Shown here in pieces: positions 55,201 to 63,972 of a stretch of 64,000 nucleotides of DNA. The stretch comes from Struthio camelus (taxonomy: Eukaryota; Chordata; Aves; Struthioniformes; Struthionidae). The DNA lies in contig NC_090942.1 in NCBI RefSeq assembly GCF_040807025.1, forward strand, positions 40,564,911 through 40,628,910, in the 5' to 3' direction. How positions within the stretch are numbered: the first letter of the stretch is position 1; the number at the start of each line of letters is the position of its first letter. A program made the translations under genes and the position numbers. Below the pieces are notes generated by a model. It was given only the letters and a program-made list of their open reading frames with translations. It did no database searches and had not been told where the DNA came from.

Positions 55201-58200
55201 CTGGCTGTGTTAGGAATCCTCAAATAGTGAGCTTGTTGCCCCTGCTTTCTCATTAGAGGTAGTATAGCGTATACGCAGCGGGGGCTAGAATTTGGCCCAG
55301 TAAATTTGCCTAAAGTATTCTGAAATTTACTTATATTTCTTAAGCGACTACTAAATAATAAGTTAGGCTGGCTCTTCCATGTTACTACCTTTTCTGTGTA
55401 GTTTCAGACTTGTTTAGCTTGGTATGCTCTTGAGGTGAGAATCACATAAAGTTTGTCTCTGCTGGCTGTTGCTATAACGAGCTCTTGAAAGCACTGATTT
55501 TCCAATCAGATTTGACCAAAGGGAAGCGCTCTCATAACAGCTGAGCTTCGGTGAATATAGAATACAAGTGAAGAGGTCTTACAGGACTCTGCTGTTGAGA
55601 AGATGTCGCGCAGGCTCGCACCTTGTTAGACACCAGCGTTGCGCAGTGCCTTAGGCACCCTAAACTTCTGTATTGGCAGCGGCTGTCCGTTTGCAGTGCT
55701 GTGGCCTGCCTTGCCCTGGCAGCCCTGTGCCCTGGCAGTGTCTCCCCCAGCCTCGGTGGCAGTATATTCCCTTCTTCTCAGGCTGTTATTCTCACAGCCT
55801 GCCCCCTGCCAACTCCCCTGCTGTTGTTAAGGCAGGTTCTCATGGGAAGTGACTGCTGCCAGGGCAGCAGGTTTGGATGAAAAATATGTAGTTACTATAT
55901 GGAAAGTATTTTGGGGGGTGGAGGGCACCACCTGCTGCACTGGAGAGGGCGCCCAGGGAGGCTGCTTGTCTGGGGATCCTGTTACTACTTCTCCCAGTTG
56001 GCCCCTGGGAAGAGATTTTTCTTCTTGCTCCTCTGTCTGTCTCTTTCTTTCTCCCCCTCCATTTTTATTTTTCCCCAGAAGTAACTTTCAGCTTTACAGT
56101 CGATGTGTGCCATCAGCTGTGGACCCTGCTAATCAGTCTTTGTGTTTGTTAACCTGTCTCAATATCCTTTGTGCCGCAAGGGATTCCCCATCAGAGGCAG
56201 GCCTTAAATATATCTTAAATGAGGAGACAGCTTGAGTTGCCGCTCAAGCAACCATCTTGGATACCAAAGTCAGAAAACTATTAGACGTACCTCTGTGCAA
56301 AGTTAGTTCTGCTCTGGTGCTTACAGAACAAGTTCCTTAGGTGTGGAAAAATTTAAATGCTTTCTACAGAGACAATTAGAGTTATGTGGAGCATCAGTTA
56401 CTTGTTTATTAAGCCTTTTTTCAGAGCAGCTTCTAGGAATCCTTAGTGAACTGAGCTTGAATCGGAAGCTTAAGAGTGAAATTGCGTGATGTTTTCAGCC
56501 AGTCCAACTTGGCATTCTTGTGACTCTGCTTCTTCCCTTGCTGCAATGTTCATGCTGTTCTGACCCCACAGTGAGCAGGTTTAACACGTTAAGCTAAGAG
56601 GAAATTATTGACACCCCCCCCCCCCCCGACCCCGGGTTAGCTTTCTGTCACCTTTGGGGCTCAGACAAGCATTAGTTTTGGTGGAAGGGTGGGAGTGTTT
56701 ACGTGAGGAAGAAAGAATCAATGGCAGCACCAGTTTTATGTCAGTTTACTGTTCTGGAATTGCAGAGTTCTGCTTATTAGACTTGAATTAGTCCTGTAAC
56801 AATCTTTTTTTTTTTTCCTGCCTATCTATTAAATAGCCACAAAAATGTTTTTTTGTAAAGCACTTAAGAATCATCTTTATGAAGTTCTATGTAAGCCCAA
56901 AGGATCTTTATGTACTGTTATTGAAGTGGTGTTTAAGATCATGCTTTAGCACTGCATAAAACTGTAGAACAAAAATTGAAAAGCTTTATCCTATTTTGGA
57001 TTATATAATTAAACTTTTGCTTTCCATTGCAGCCACACAGTCTGGCCAGATGTCTGGGGAAGGTAAAGCTGGTCCACCAGGAGGAAGCTCACGTGCAGCA
57101 TTTCCACCTAGTAACAGAGGGCGAGGCCGTTTTCCAGGTGCCATTCCAGGTGGAGACAGGTTTCCAGGGCCGGCAGGGCCAGGAGGACCACCACCGCCTT
57201 TCCCAGGTGAAATAATTAATATATGAGGCTTTGGTTTTGTTTTCTGTTTTCTTGTGTTATTACAGCCTACTTATTTGGGGAATTAAAAAATCAAGGTGAT
57301 TTGGTTAGTATGTTGTAATAAATGTTCACAACTGGGGTGTAGGAGTCTCCAATATCTCTTTGTTGCTGTTCAAAGTATAAAGTTCCACTTCTGACATCAA
57401 AGGTTATTTTGAATTGCTAAAGGAGTTGGAATAGAAGAATAAATAGATTTGATATAAACACATTTTAGAGAAATTCTGTATATCGTATCAATGCTTTTTT
57501 TTTTTTTTAAAGCATGAAAAAAATTAAGGCAGATCATGTTAGGAAAGAGATTTGTCTTTACGAAAGTACAGTTCAGATTTTCTGGCTTACTCTGCGGGGT
57601 GAGAATGCCTGTGCTGCAGATCAGTTGTCCAGCAGCATAAAGTTGGTATTCCTTGGTGCATTGCTAGTTTGCACATCATCAGAAATTCAGCTTTGATTCA
57701 TGCCCACTGGCTGGTCAGTTAGCTGGCACTTAGGATATGGCTAACTTGAGCAAGTGTTTGTGTGTAGTCGGGGACCTGGTATGAGACATATCTCAATCAT
57801 ACAGTGGGCTTGCAGTGCAGTTAAGCTCTCATTTCAGCTCGAGTCTTTTTAATAAAGGCCAGTCTACAGTAGATTGTCTACTAACACTCACAGGGAAATG
57901 GTCAAATTGGAAAACCACTAATTGAGGTAATCTGAAGGTAGGTTTAGATACTACGTTTGGCTGACCTTCTACAATACAGTTTTTTCCATGTTTTTAATAT
58001 ACATTTTATTTTTTGCCCCATCTGAAAGACGAGCTGCAAGTATTAGTAGGGTGCAGTCTTTTCTAGTTTTGTAAGCTTTGGGTTTTTTTGGTAACAATAG
58101 CAGGTGACTGAGTGGGTTTTTTTTTTGTTTATTTGTTTTCAATTTAATGGTGTTCTCTCTGGAATATCGATAGTGAAGTAACTGTTTAAAATTTACCAAA

Positions 58201-61200
58201 TTGCCTGTCCTTAAAATGGGACCATGTATGCCTTGTGCAAGTTGCACGTTATTCAGTGAGATTAAAAAACAAAAAGAATTAATCATTTCAATAAGACTTT
58301 TATTTCCCTCTTTTTTCTTTTCTTTTTTTTTTTTTTTCTTTTTTTTAGCTGGACAAACTCCCCCACGTCCACCCTTAGGTCCTCCAGGCCCACCAGGTCC
58401 ACCAGGCCCTCCACCTCCTGGTCAGGTCCTTCCTCCTCCATTAGCTGGACCTCCTAATCGTGGTGACCGTCCACCACCACCAGTTCTGTTTCCAGGACAG
58501 CCTTTTGGTCAGCCTCCACTTGGGCCGCTTCCTCCAGGCCCTCCACCACCAGTTCCAGGCTACGGACCACCACCAGGTCCACCACCACCTCAGCAGGGTC
58601 CACCTCCACCTCCAGGTCCATTTCCCCCTCGTCCGCCTGGCCCTCTTGGGCCACCCCTGACTCTTGCTCCTCCTCCACATCTCCCTGGGCCGCCTCCAGG
58701 TGCCCCACCGCCTGCACCACATGTGAATCCAGCTTTCTTCCCCCCACCTGCCAATAGTGGCATACCTACTTCAGACAGCCGTGGCCCACCTCCAACAGAT
58801 CCATATGGCCGACCTCCACCATATGACAGAGGTGACTATGGGCCACCTGGAAGGTGAGTGCTTTTGGTGTAATGTGTTTGATAGCAGCAGGACTTATTCC
58901 TTGTAGGAAGCATTTGATTTTCTTTTCTTTTTAATGCAGACTTTAGAAATAATGGAAAATAAGGCTGGAAGGGATCCCATAAGGCTTCTAATTTTCCCCT
59001 TTTCACTTCTTTTAGTGAAACATATCTCAGAAACATATTTGTAGAAGTAAGAAAGTCTTGAAAAGCGACACTAGCATTCTCATTTTTCCTTTTCGGCTCT
59101 GAATTGTTTGTCTTCACTGTTCATGTTTGGTGTTGTCATTATTCTCTGTGTTCTGTCTGCAAACTTACTCATCACTTCTTATGCAGTGGCTTGCGGTTAT
59201 GCTTCAGCCTCAACTTGAAATTCTCATTCGTACCTTTGTCATCTTGCTTTGCAAGCTGTCATCTTAGAATGCTCTAGAGTTTTCCTTTTGAATATGTACA
59301 TGCGTTGAGTACTGCGCACTACCGAGATCTGCTGATCCTCTTTCCCTTTATGGATTAAATTCAAAGTTAGTCCATGGATATGGATTTACTCTAAGACGTT
59401 TGCCTTTTCTATCAGACTGCTTCTGCTCATTTGGTACAGTCTTGCTGTGTTTATAGCAGTAGCCTTTTTTATGGTTAGTCCGATCTGGGACAGAATTTTC
59501 AGTTGTCTGACTTGACTTGTTAGACTTTTCAGATCTTGTTTGAACACATCTTCATCTGTACTTTCAAATATCTCTGTCTTGTTGCTGTTTCTTAATTTTC
59601 ACTATATTTGTATTCTTTAAAACATTTGGGGATAAATTGTAAGAAATACACTTTATGTAGTTACATGGAGATTTTTCAGTTGTGATTTTACTCCTAGTAT
59701 GAGAGACTTCTTGCATAAAACTTCTTCTGCGAAGACACTTTGCTTTGATGCTTCCTTTTACATGTAATCCCAATTAAAAAGAAAAAACAAAACCAAGCAT
59801 TTGTACATATTATGTTAATACAGAAACTGTGTAGAAACTCAAGCAGTTGGCTTAATTGCCTGAAATAGAATAAATGGTAAGTTTCTTTTGATAGACAAAA
59901 TCTAGGTTTTCCACAGTTTATAGAATGGCTGGGGAGGGAAGGAGTGGGAATAGGACAGTATCGCTTTACTTGCTGTCCAGTATTTTCATTAATAATGTTA
60001 AAACTATCATCCATAACTATTTAAATTGTCATTAATTATATATCATAGGCGTTTCACTGGAAATAACATGTCCATAAGAGAAAAAATACATATTCCATTC
60101 TATGGGAGGCACACGAAAAATAATACTCAAAACTCAGGGAGGTATGAATTTTTAGACATTTCCTCTTATGCTAAACTGGCTATAGGATCTTGTTCCACTT
60201 CTTGCACTTAAGAGGATAGCATTGCTTGTGATTCTGCATTTTCTTTCTACCAGAAGAACTAACCCTTATAGAAATATCATCAAGCAGTGGGCCAGTTTAA
60301 CAGTCTCAACTTTTGTCTCTAACACATTCCTCCAGATTTTCTGTATGGCAGAGAGGCTGGTTAATAGGACACTGCAAAACTTTGGGGAATTTTTTTTGTG
60401 TAGGTTAACTTCTGTTACTTTGGAAACCATGTATAGGCAGCTAATAATGAAAGAAAAAAGTGCAATGAGAGTACAAGGATTCTCCTTTATTGCTTCCTCC
60501 TTACTATGAGCAGTTTGGAGATAAATTCAGAGTACCTCGAACTTGACCAGAAACATTAAAAAAAAAAAAATTAGTTGTAAAATGTTGAAGTGTCTTTCAG
60601 AAAATAGTATGTTTTAAAGATGATAGACTAAATTTGCTCTTTCTGACTTAAAGCATTCTGGTCTCAGTTAGGAATCTGGGAAACAGGAACGTATAGCTCT
60701 AATTCCAATATTGTTATAAAAATGATCTTTAATTTTGCTCAAAACGCATTACCCATCTATGTGCATTTCCACACCCAATTCAATTGGGATAATATTTACT
60801 GACGTACCTTCAAGGATTTTATGAAAATGATACATGTTTGTAAAGCACAGTATTAAGTGCTGCTGAATCTTCAGAGTAAATGGGATGAACAAGAAAAAGC
60901 CTATTTATATAGCAGATATCGTAATTGTTTTTTGTTTGTTTGTTTTTTTACCTTTTCCTTTTAGCCTTCAGGATTTTATACTGTAACATGGTCCTTAACA
61001 AAGCAAAAACCAAACACAGATCCTGCTTTCTTTTCTGTTTGTCACTTTGCTTAAAGTTGCAAACTTGGATTGTTAAAACTGGAATGCTATCTTCATCAGT
61101 TTTTCTTACCTTTTTAAATAGTATTTTTATTACTTGCAGAGAAATGGATGCTGCCAGAACACCTCTAAGTGAAGCAGAATTTGAAGAAATCATGAATAGA

Positions 61201-63214
61201 AATAGGGCGATCTCGAGCAGTGCCATTTCAAGAGCTGTATCAGATGCTAGTGCTGGTCAGTAAAACTCGTTTAATGTTTTCTATTCTACACCACTGCAAA
61301 GAGTTCATAGTTTTTCTGTTAAGAAACTTGCAGCCCTGAAGCCACATTTTTCTAATTATTAAGATGTGAGACTGAATTTAAGCACAACCTGTGATGATTT
61401 TTGTATTGCACTCAAATTAGTTTTTGAGAATGCCTTCTGATTGCAGAGCTGGACAGTACTTTCATGTTAGGTCCTACAGTAAATGATGTGGATGGCTGTT
61501 GAAGAGAAGACACTCTAAATGGTAAAATTATTACAGATGATACATTTTTGTTTTAATTTGCATAATTTTCTAATAATGACTTTGTATCATTTTCAGGGGA
61601 TTATGGAAGTGCTATAGAGACCTTGGTAACTGCGATTTCCTTAATTAAACAGTCCAAAGTATCTGCTGATGATCGTTGTAAAGTACTCATTAGCTCTCTT
61701 CAGGATTGCCTTCATGGGATTGAGTCCAAGTCTTATGGTTCTGGATCCAGGTAGAACTTTCCTCTTCCATCTGCCATTATTTCTTAAAAGGGAAGGTGTA
61801 GGGCAGGACTGGTTCACAGAGTCATTTGAGCTTAGTGATGTGCTCGGTTGCACAAGAAATGTGTGAAAGAACCAAATGTTGGTTTCCTAAAGCTAAGTGA
61901 TCTATATTTTAATTAGCCTACTCTTCAAAACTGATCTGACCAGCCTAAGTTTAACTTTTAGTTGTAATTAGTTTAATCATACTTTAATTATACTAAAGTT
62001 TAAGTATAAAGTTTAATCATAATATAAAGTTTAATATATATAAACAAATATATATGTAAAATAATAAATAATTTACAAACAATTATAAATTATATAATAT
62101 AAATTATATATAATCACTGTAAATTAATATGAATTATATGAAATTTAATTAACTTTTAGTTTTAATTTTAGTTTAATTATATAATAGTTTTATATTATAT
62201 ACTAATTAATATATAAGTATCAACACTAATTAATTAGTATTAATTAAACAAATAATTATTTCTACATGGTACTATTGCAGTAGGTAAAAATCAGAATAGA
62301 ATTTTGCTTTATCAATTAAGCAGTTCAATATATAATTTTGATTATAACTTGCTATTGAAAATTGAAGCGTATGGCACCAATTTTCATTTTGCCTAAAAAT
62401 AATTTGCTCCACGTTTGCCACAGTAGTGACACACGTGAGATGGAGAAGAAGTTGGGCAAAATATTTTTGCCTGTTATCCTTTATCATGTAATATAAAACT
62501 TGAAAGTAGGTAAATCTGAAATTCATGGACATCTACCTAGTACAAATCAGAGATTGTTATTTCCTTTAAAAACTTAAGTAACAGCCCTTTCAGAATTAGG
62601 CCGAATACTGAGCTTCTAGTTCATTTGGATAATGTAGCAGTAGTATCTTGAAGTAGATCTTGAATATTAGAAGCACAAAGACAGCTGTTGCTGGCACAAA
62701 TTTTCAGTACTCAAATTAGCAGCCACCTTGTAGTGATCGTTTGAGGTATGGTATATTCCTCCAGCTGATCTCAGCCATCTTGTCCTCCGTTCTGTCCGTG
62801 TACTTTCTGACTTTTCCCTGAAGATTAGGAAGTGGATGACACCTTACTCTCTGTAACTGAGTTCTTAGCCACCACCTTCTATACCAGCTATCTTTCATGT
62901 TATATACCAAAACATTTCTGCACCACAGTGAACAGGTATTTCTCTCATATCCTTTTTGATCACAAAATCGACATGTAGAGGGCTTGTAGTTTGAAGAAAA
63001 ATTTAATGAAGTAATTTCTTTTAGAAGACGTGAACGATCCAGGGAGAGGGACCACAGTAGGTCAAGAGAAAAAAGTAGACGCCACAAATCACGTAGCAGA
63101 GATCGTCATGATGACTATTACCGGGAAAGAAGCCGTGAAAGAGAGAGGCATCGTGACCGTGACAGAGACCGTGACAGAGAACGTGATAGAGAGAGAGAAT
63201 ATCGTCATCGTTAG
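42809..63214 (+). CDS. CPSF6: CPSF6, cleavage and polyadenylation specificity factor subunit 6 (CFIm68), nine coding exons
   Basis: Join: 42809-42868, 51460-51669, 53565-53668, 54424-54569, 57033-57206, 58349-58853, 61140-61255, 61597-61750, 63028-63214. CPSF6 is the large subunit of nuclear cleavage factor Im. A dimer with NUDT21 binds UGUA elements and promotes use of distal poly(A) sites, and the RS-like tail is known to bind transportin-3. The assembled product is 551 residues and near-identical to the mammalian protein. The RRM covers about residues 80-160, with RNP2 LYIGNL at 83-88 and RNP1 KGFALVGV at 124-131. A GRGRFPG-containing linker and a proline-rich region follow. The FG motif [15 protein letters not shown] has its central Phe at 284, the segment known to bind lentiviral capsid. 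The C-terminus is rich in Arg-Ser, Arg-Asp and Arg-Glu. The start has A at -3 and G at +4. All introns are GT-AG and all phases close. Confidence 0.97.
46219..46324. repeat. Compound microsatellite: (AT)n, TAAA-rich, (AG)n
   Basis: About 14 AT units at 46219-46247, then interrupted ATAA and TATA repeats, then an AG run at 46309-46324. The AT tract is self-complementary and could extrude as a hairpin. It is likely to vary in length between individuals. Confidence 0.92.
47325..47348. repeat. T-rich polypyrimidine run
   Basis: TTTCTTTCTTTC followed by an uninterrupted run of about 18 T. A simple low-complexity tract inside intron 1 with no following exon. Confidence 0.8.
50508..50529. repeat. 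Perfect 22-bp palindrome in intron 1
   Basis: The half-site ATCAGACTAAA is followed immediately by its exact reverse complement, with no spacer. Eleven base pairs of dyad symmetry in a row is unusual for random DNA in a window this size. Confidence 0.95.
51460..51669 (+). CDS. CPSF6: CPSF6 coding exon 2 (residues 21-90)
   Basis: Starts [16 protein letters not shown] and ends [11 protein letters not shown], so it supplies the acidic N-terminal segment and the first RRM strand with RNP2. It is 210 bases long (70 codons), phase 0 at both ends, with donor GTAAGT. The residues [13 protein letters not shown] differ from the mammalian form by conservative Ser/Thr changes. Confidence 0.97.
51670..53564 (+). 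other. CPSF6: CPSF6 intron 2 (1.9 kb)
   Basis: AT-rich intron, donor GTAAGTATC and acceptor TTTTTCAG. Nothing beyond normal intronic sequence was recognised. Confidence 0.93.
53565..53668 (+). CDS. CPSF6: CPSF6 coding exon 3 (residues 91-125, RRM core)
   Basis: Encodes [20 protein letters not shown] and on to NRANGQSKG, the first RRM helix and second strand. It is 104 bases and ends after two bases of the Gly125 codon. The donor is GTAAGA. Confidence 0.97.
53669..54423 (+). other. CPSF6: CPSF6 intron 3 (755 bp)
   Basis: Short intron with a T/C-rich acceptor tract ending TCTTTCTTTCAG. Nothing else recognised. Confidence 0.93.
54424..54569 (+). CDS. CPSF6: CPSF6 coding exon 4 (residues 125-174)
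   Basis: Encodes RNP1 (GFALVGV) and the rest of the RRM through [13 protein letters not shown] and [12 protein letters not shown]. It is 146 bases. It ends one base into the Thr174 codon, completed by exon 5. The donor is GTAAGC. Confidence 0.97.
54570..57032 (+). other. CPSF6: CPSF6 intron 4 (2.5 kb)
   Basis: Contains a moderately GC-rich patch at about 55,600-56,060 with overlapping open frames of no known identity, and a run of 14 C at 56,614-56,627. No alternative exon was recognised. Confidence 0.88.
56614..56627. repeat. C14 homopolymer
   Basis: Fourteen consecutive C, followed by GACCCCGGG. The run may fold as i-motif, or G-quadruplex on the minus strand, and is prone to length variation or sequencing error. 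Confidence 0.9.
57033..57206 (+). CDS. CPSF6: CPSF6 coding exon 5 (residues 174-232)
   Basis: Encodes [20 protein letters not shown] and an Arg-Gly linker ([18 protein letters not shown]) leading into the proline-rich region. It is 174 bases, starts two bases into a codon and ends one base into Ala232. The donor is GTGAAA, not the strongest form. Compared with mammals it has PPSN in place of a PQGG-like segment, same length. Confidence 0.97.
57207..58348 (+). other. CPSF6: CPSF6 intron 5 (1.1 kb)
   Basis: Mammals have an extra 37-residue alternative exon at this point in the longer isoform. I looked for a 111-base in-phase exon here and did not recognise one. The intron ends in a very long T-rich tract (about 58,311-58,346) before TTTAG. 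Failure to extend from exon 5 would add only a few residues before a stop at 57223-57225. Confidence 0.85.
58349..58853 (+). CDS. CPSF6: CPSF6 coding exon 6 (residues 232-400, proline-rich region)
   Basis: A 505-base exon encoding the low-complexity Pro/Gly-rich centre. It includes the FG motif [15 protein letters not shown] with Phe284 encoded at 58504-58506, and ends [19 protein letters not shown]. It starts in the Ala232 codon and ends two bases into Arg400. Long antisense frames across it are by-products of the repeated CCA/CCT codons. The donor is GTGAGT. Confidence 0.97.
58854..61139 (+). other. CPSF6: CPSF6 intron 6 (2.3 kb)
   Basis: AT-rich intron with scattered T and A runs. No gene or recognisable repeat family. 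The acceptor is TTACTTGCAG. Confidence 0.92.
61140..61255 (+). CDS. CPSF6: CPSF6 coding exon 7 (residues 400-439)
   Basis: Encodes [20 protein letters not shown] and [20 protein letters not shown]. This region follows the proline-rich part and precedes the RS tail. It is 116 bases and ends one base into Gly439. The donor GTCAGT has C at +3, a weak form; read-through meets TAA at once. Confidence 0.97.
61256..61596 (+). other. CPSF6: CPSF6 intron 7 (341 bp)
   Basis: One of the two shortest introns of the gene, with a weak donor. It contains no AATAAA. If retained, the frame gains Gln then a stop at 61261-61263. Confidence 0.92.
61597..61750 (+). CDS. CPSF6: CPSF6 coding exon 8 (residues 439-490)
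   Basis: Encodes [20 protein letters not shown], then [18 protein letters not shown] and [15 protein letters not shown] conserved helical segment before the RS domain. It is 154 bases and ends two bases into Arg490. The donor is GTAGAA. Confidence 0.97.
61751..63027 (+). other. CPSF6: CPSF6 intron 8 (1.3 kb) with tandem acceptor
   Basis: Contains an extremely AT-rich block (about 61,920-62,265). The 3' end reads TTTTAGAAG before the coding bases, so splicing could use TAG (exon from 63025) or AAG (exon from 63028). The latter reproduces the usual 551-residue length. Confidence 0.9.
61920..62265. repeat. Extremely AT-rich low-complexity block
   Basis: About 340 bases of almost pure A and T built from shuffled TTTAAT, ATTATA, TTAATTA and TATATA words, with very few C or G after 62,000. 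It has local dyads such as TTAATTAGTATTAATTAA. It resembles an AT-rich minisatellite that has expanded within intron 8. Confidence 0.85.
63028..63214 (+). CDS. CPSF6: CPSF6 coding exon 9 (residues 490-551, RS-like tail)
   Basis: Encodes [20 protein letters not shown] and continues with alternating Arg-Asp and Arg-Glu to EREYRHR and a TAG at 63212-63214. The tail mediates nuclear import through transportin-3 and contacts with splicing-type proteins (established for the family). The exon continues five bases past the stop to a donor at 63220. If the proximal acceptor is used the exon starts at 63025 and one Arg is added. Confidence 0.95.
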
Positions 63215-63219
63215 AGAAG
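63215..63219 (+). other. CPSF6: CPSF6 3' UTR, first segment in exon 9
   Basis: AGAAG follows the stop and precedes GTGAGC. The exon junction is only five bases after the stop, so it would not trigger nonsense-mediated decay. Confidence 0.7.
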
Positions 63220-63360
63220 GTGAGCATTTGTTTCATGTTCTTGAAGTTAACAATTATTGATTTACTAAAAGTAACTACTCTAGATTTGGGATTATTTACA
63301 CAGTTAATGTCTGCGTTTAAATGGTCCAGCAGTATGTACTGAATCACTTTCTTCTTGTAG
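63220..63360 (+). other. CPSF6: Probable 3'-UTR intron of CPSF6 (141 bp)
   Basis: The donor AAG followed by GTGAGC matches the consensus, and the 3' end TTTCTTCTTGTAG is a good acceptor. I infer an intron here from the splice signals alone. Confidence 0.6.
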
Positions 63361-63620
63361 CATCTGAAATGAACTTAGGTAAGTAATAACAGGTAATTCC
63401 GGTTGTGGGAGGGAGGGAGCATTTGTGCGATTTTCTTTCTTATGCCGTTTGCATGCCTTCTTTCGAGTCTTCTGTGGTGTGGTATTAACTGTTGCAGTTT
63501 TTATGAAGGGGGATTAAATCAATTCTTGAAAAAGCAGTAAGCCAGACTCATAAATGCGCTCTCTCTGTAATCTTGGAAAATTATACCAAATTTGTGGTTG
63601 TATGTTTATTTGTATTTTAA

Positions 63621-63626
63621 AATAAA
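63621..63626 (+). terminator. CPSF6: Poly(A) signal AATAAA (proximal)
   Basis: Canonical AATAAA about 400 bases after the stop codon. Cleavage would be expected some 10-30 bases downstream, inside the left arm of the inverted repeat at 63636-63650. Confidence 0.6.
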
Positions 63627-63635
63627 AAATCAACC

Positions 63636-63729
63636 TGTGCAAGGACTGCAGTATTTAGCACTTCATATATAATGTCTGGATTATTTCTATGTAAGGAATA
63701 CACGTATGTATTGTTGCAGTCCTTGCACA
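63636..63729 (+). repeat. CPSF6: Inverted repeat / hairpin in the CPSF6 3' UTR
   Basis: TGTGCAAGGACTGCA at 63636-63650 has its exact reverse complement at 63715-63729. Outside this 15-bp core the arms still match with a few mismatches to about 63,624 and 63,741, including the flanking A and T runs. The loop is 64 bases. Confidence 0.93.
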
Positions 63730-63966
63730 AGTAGATTTTTTTTTTATTAGTTTCAGTGAGTTTTACTCAAATTCAAGAAATATAGCCAGATTTTGCTCTT
63801 TAATTTGTGAAACGTGACCTCTCAATATTTTCTGCCTTTTTTTCATCTTTTAACCAAATTCAGGTATTATATTCAGTTAGACTGAAGGTTGGTTGTTCTG
63901 CCCCCCCGCTGCCCTGCTTTTTCATTTCCTCCTTCCATTTGATAGTAAAGGTGTTGTCCAAAGGCT

Positions 63967-63972
63967 AATAAA
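63967..63972 (+). terminator. CPSF6: Poly(A) signal AATAAA (distal, near window end)
   Basis: A second canonical AATAAA, 28 bases before the window ends. Its cleavage site may fall at or beyond the edge. Confidence 0.5.

Noticed and set aside
58441-58747. Antisense frames of 93-97 codons across CPSF6 exon 6
   Set aside because: They are the reverse complement of repeated Pro codons, giving Trp/Arg- or Val/Glu-rich strings. No independent gene signal.
58201-58857. A 218-codon frame entering exon 6 from intron 5, suggesting an RRM-less CPSF6 start at 58201
   Set aside because: The upstream part translates the polypyrimidine tract as a Phe run and has no promoter or exon signals. It is the exon 6 frame extended by chance into the intron.
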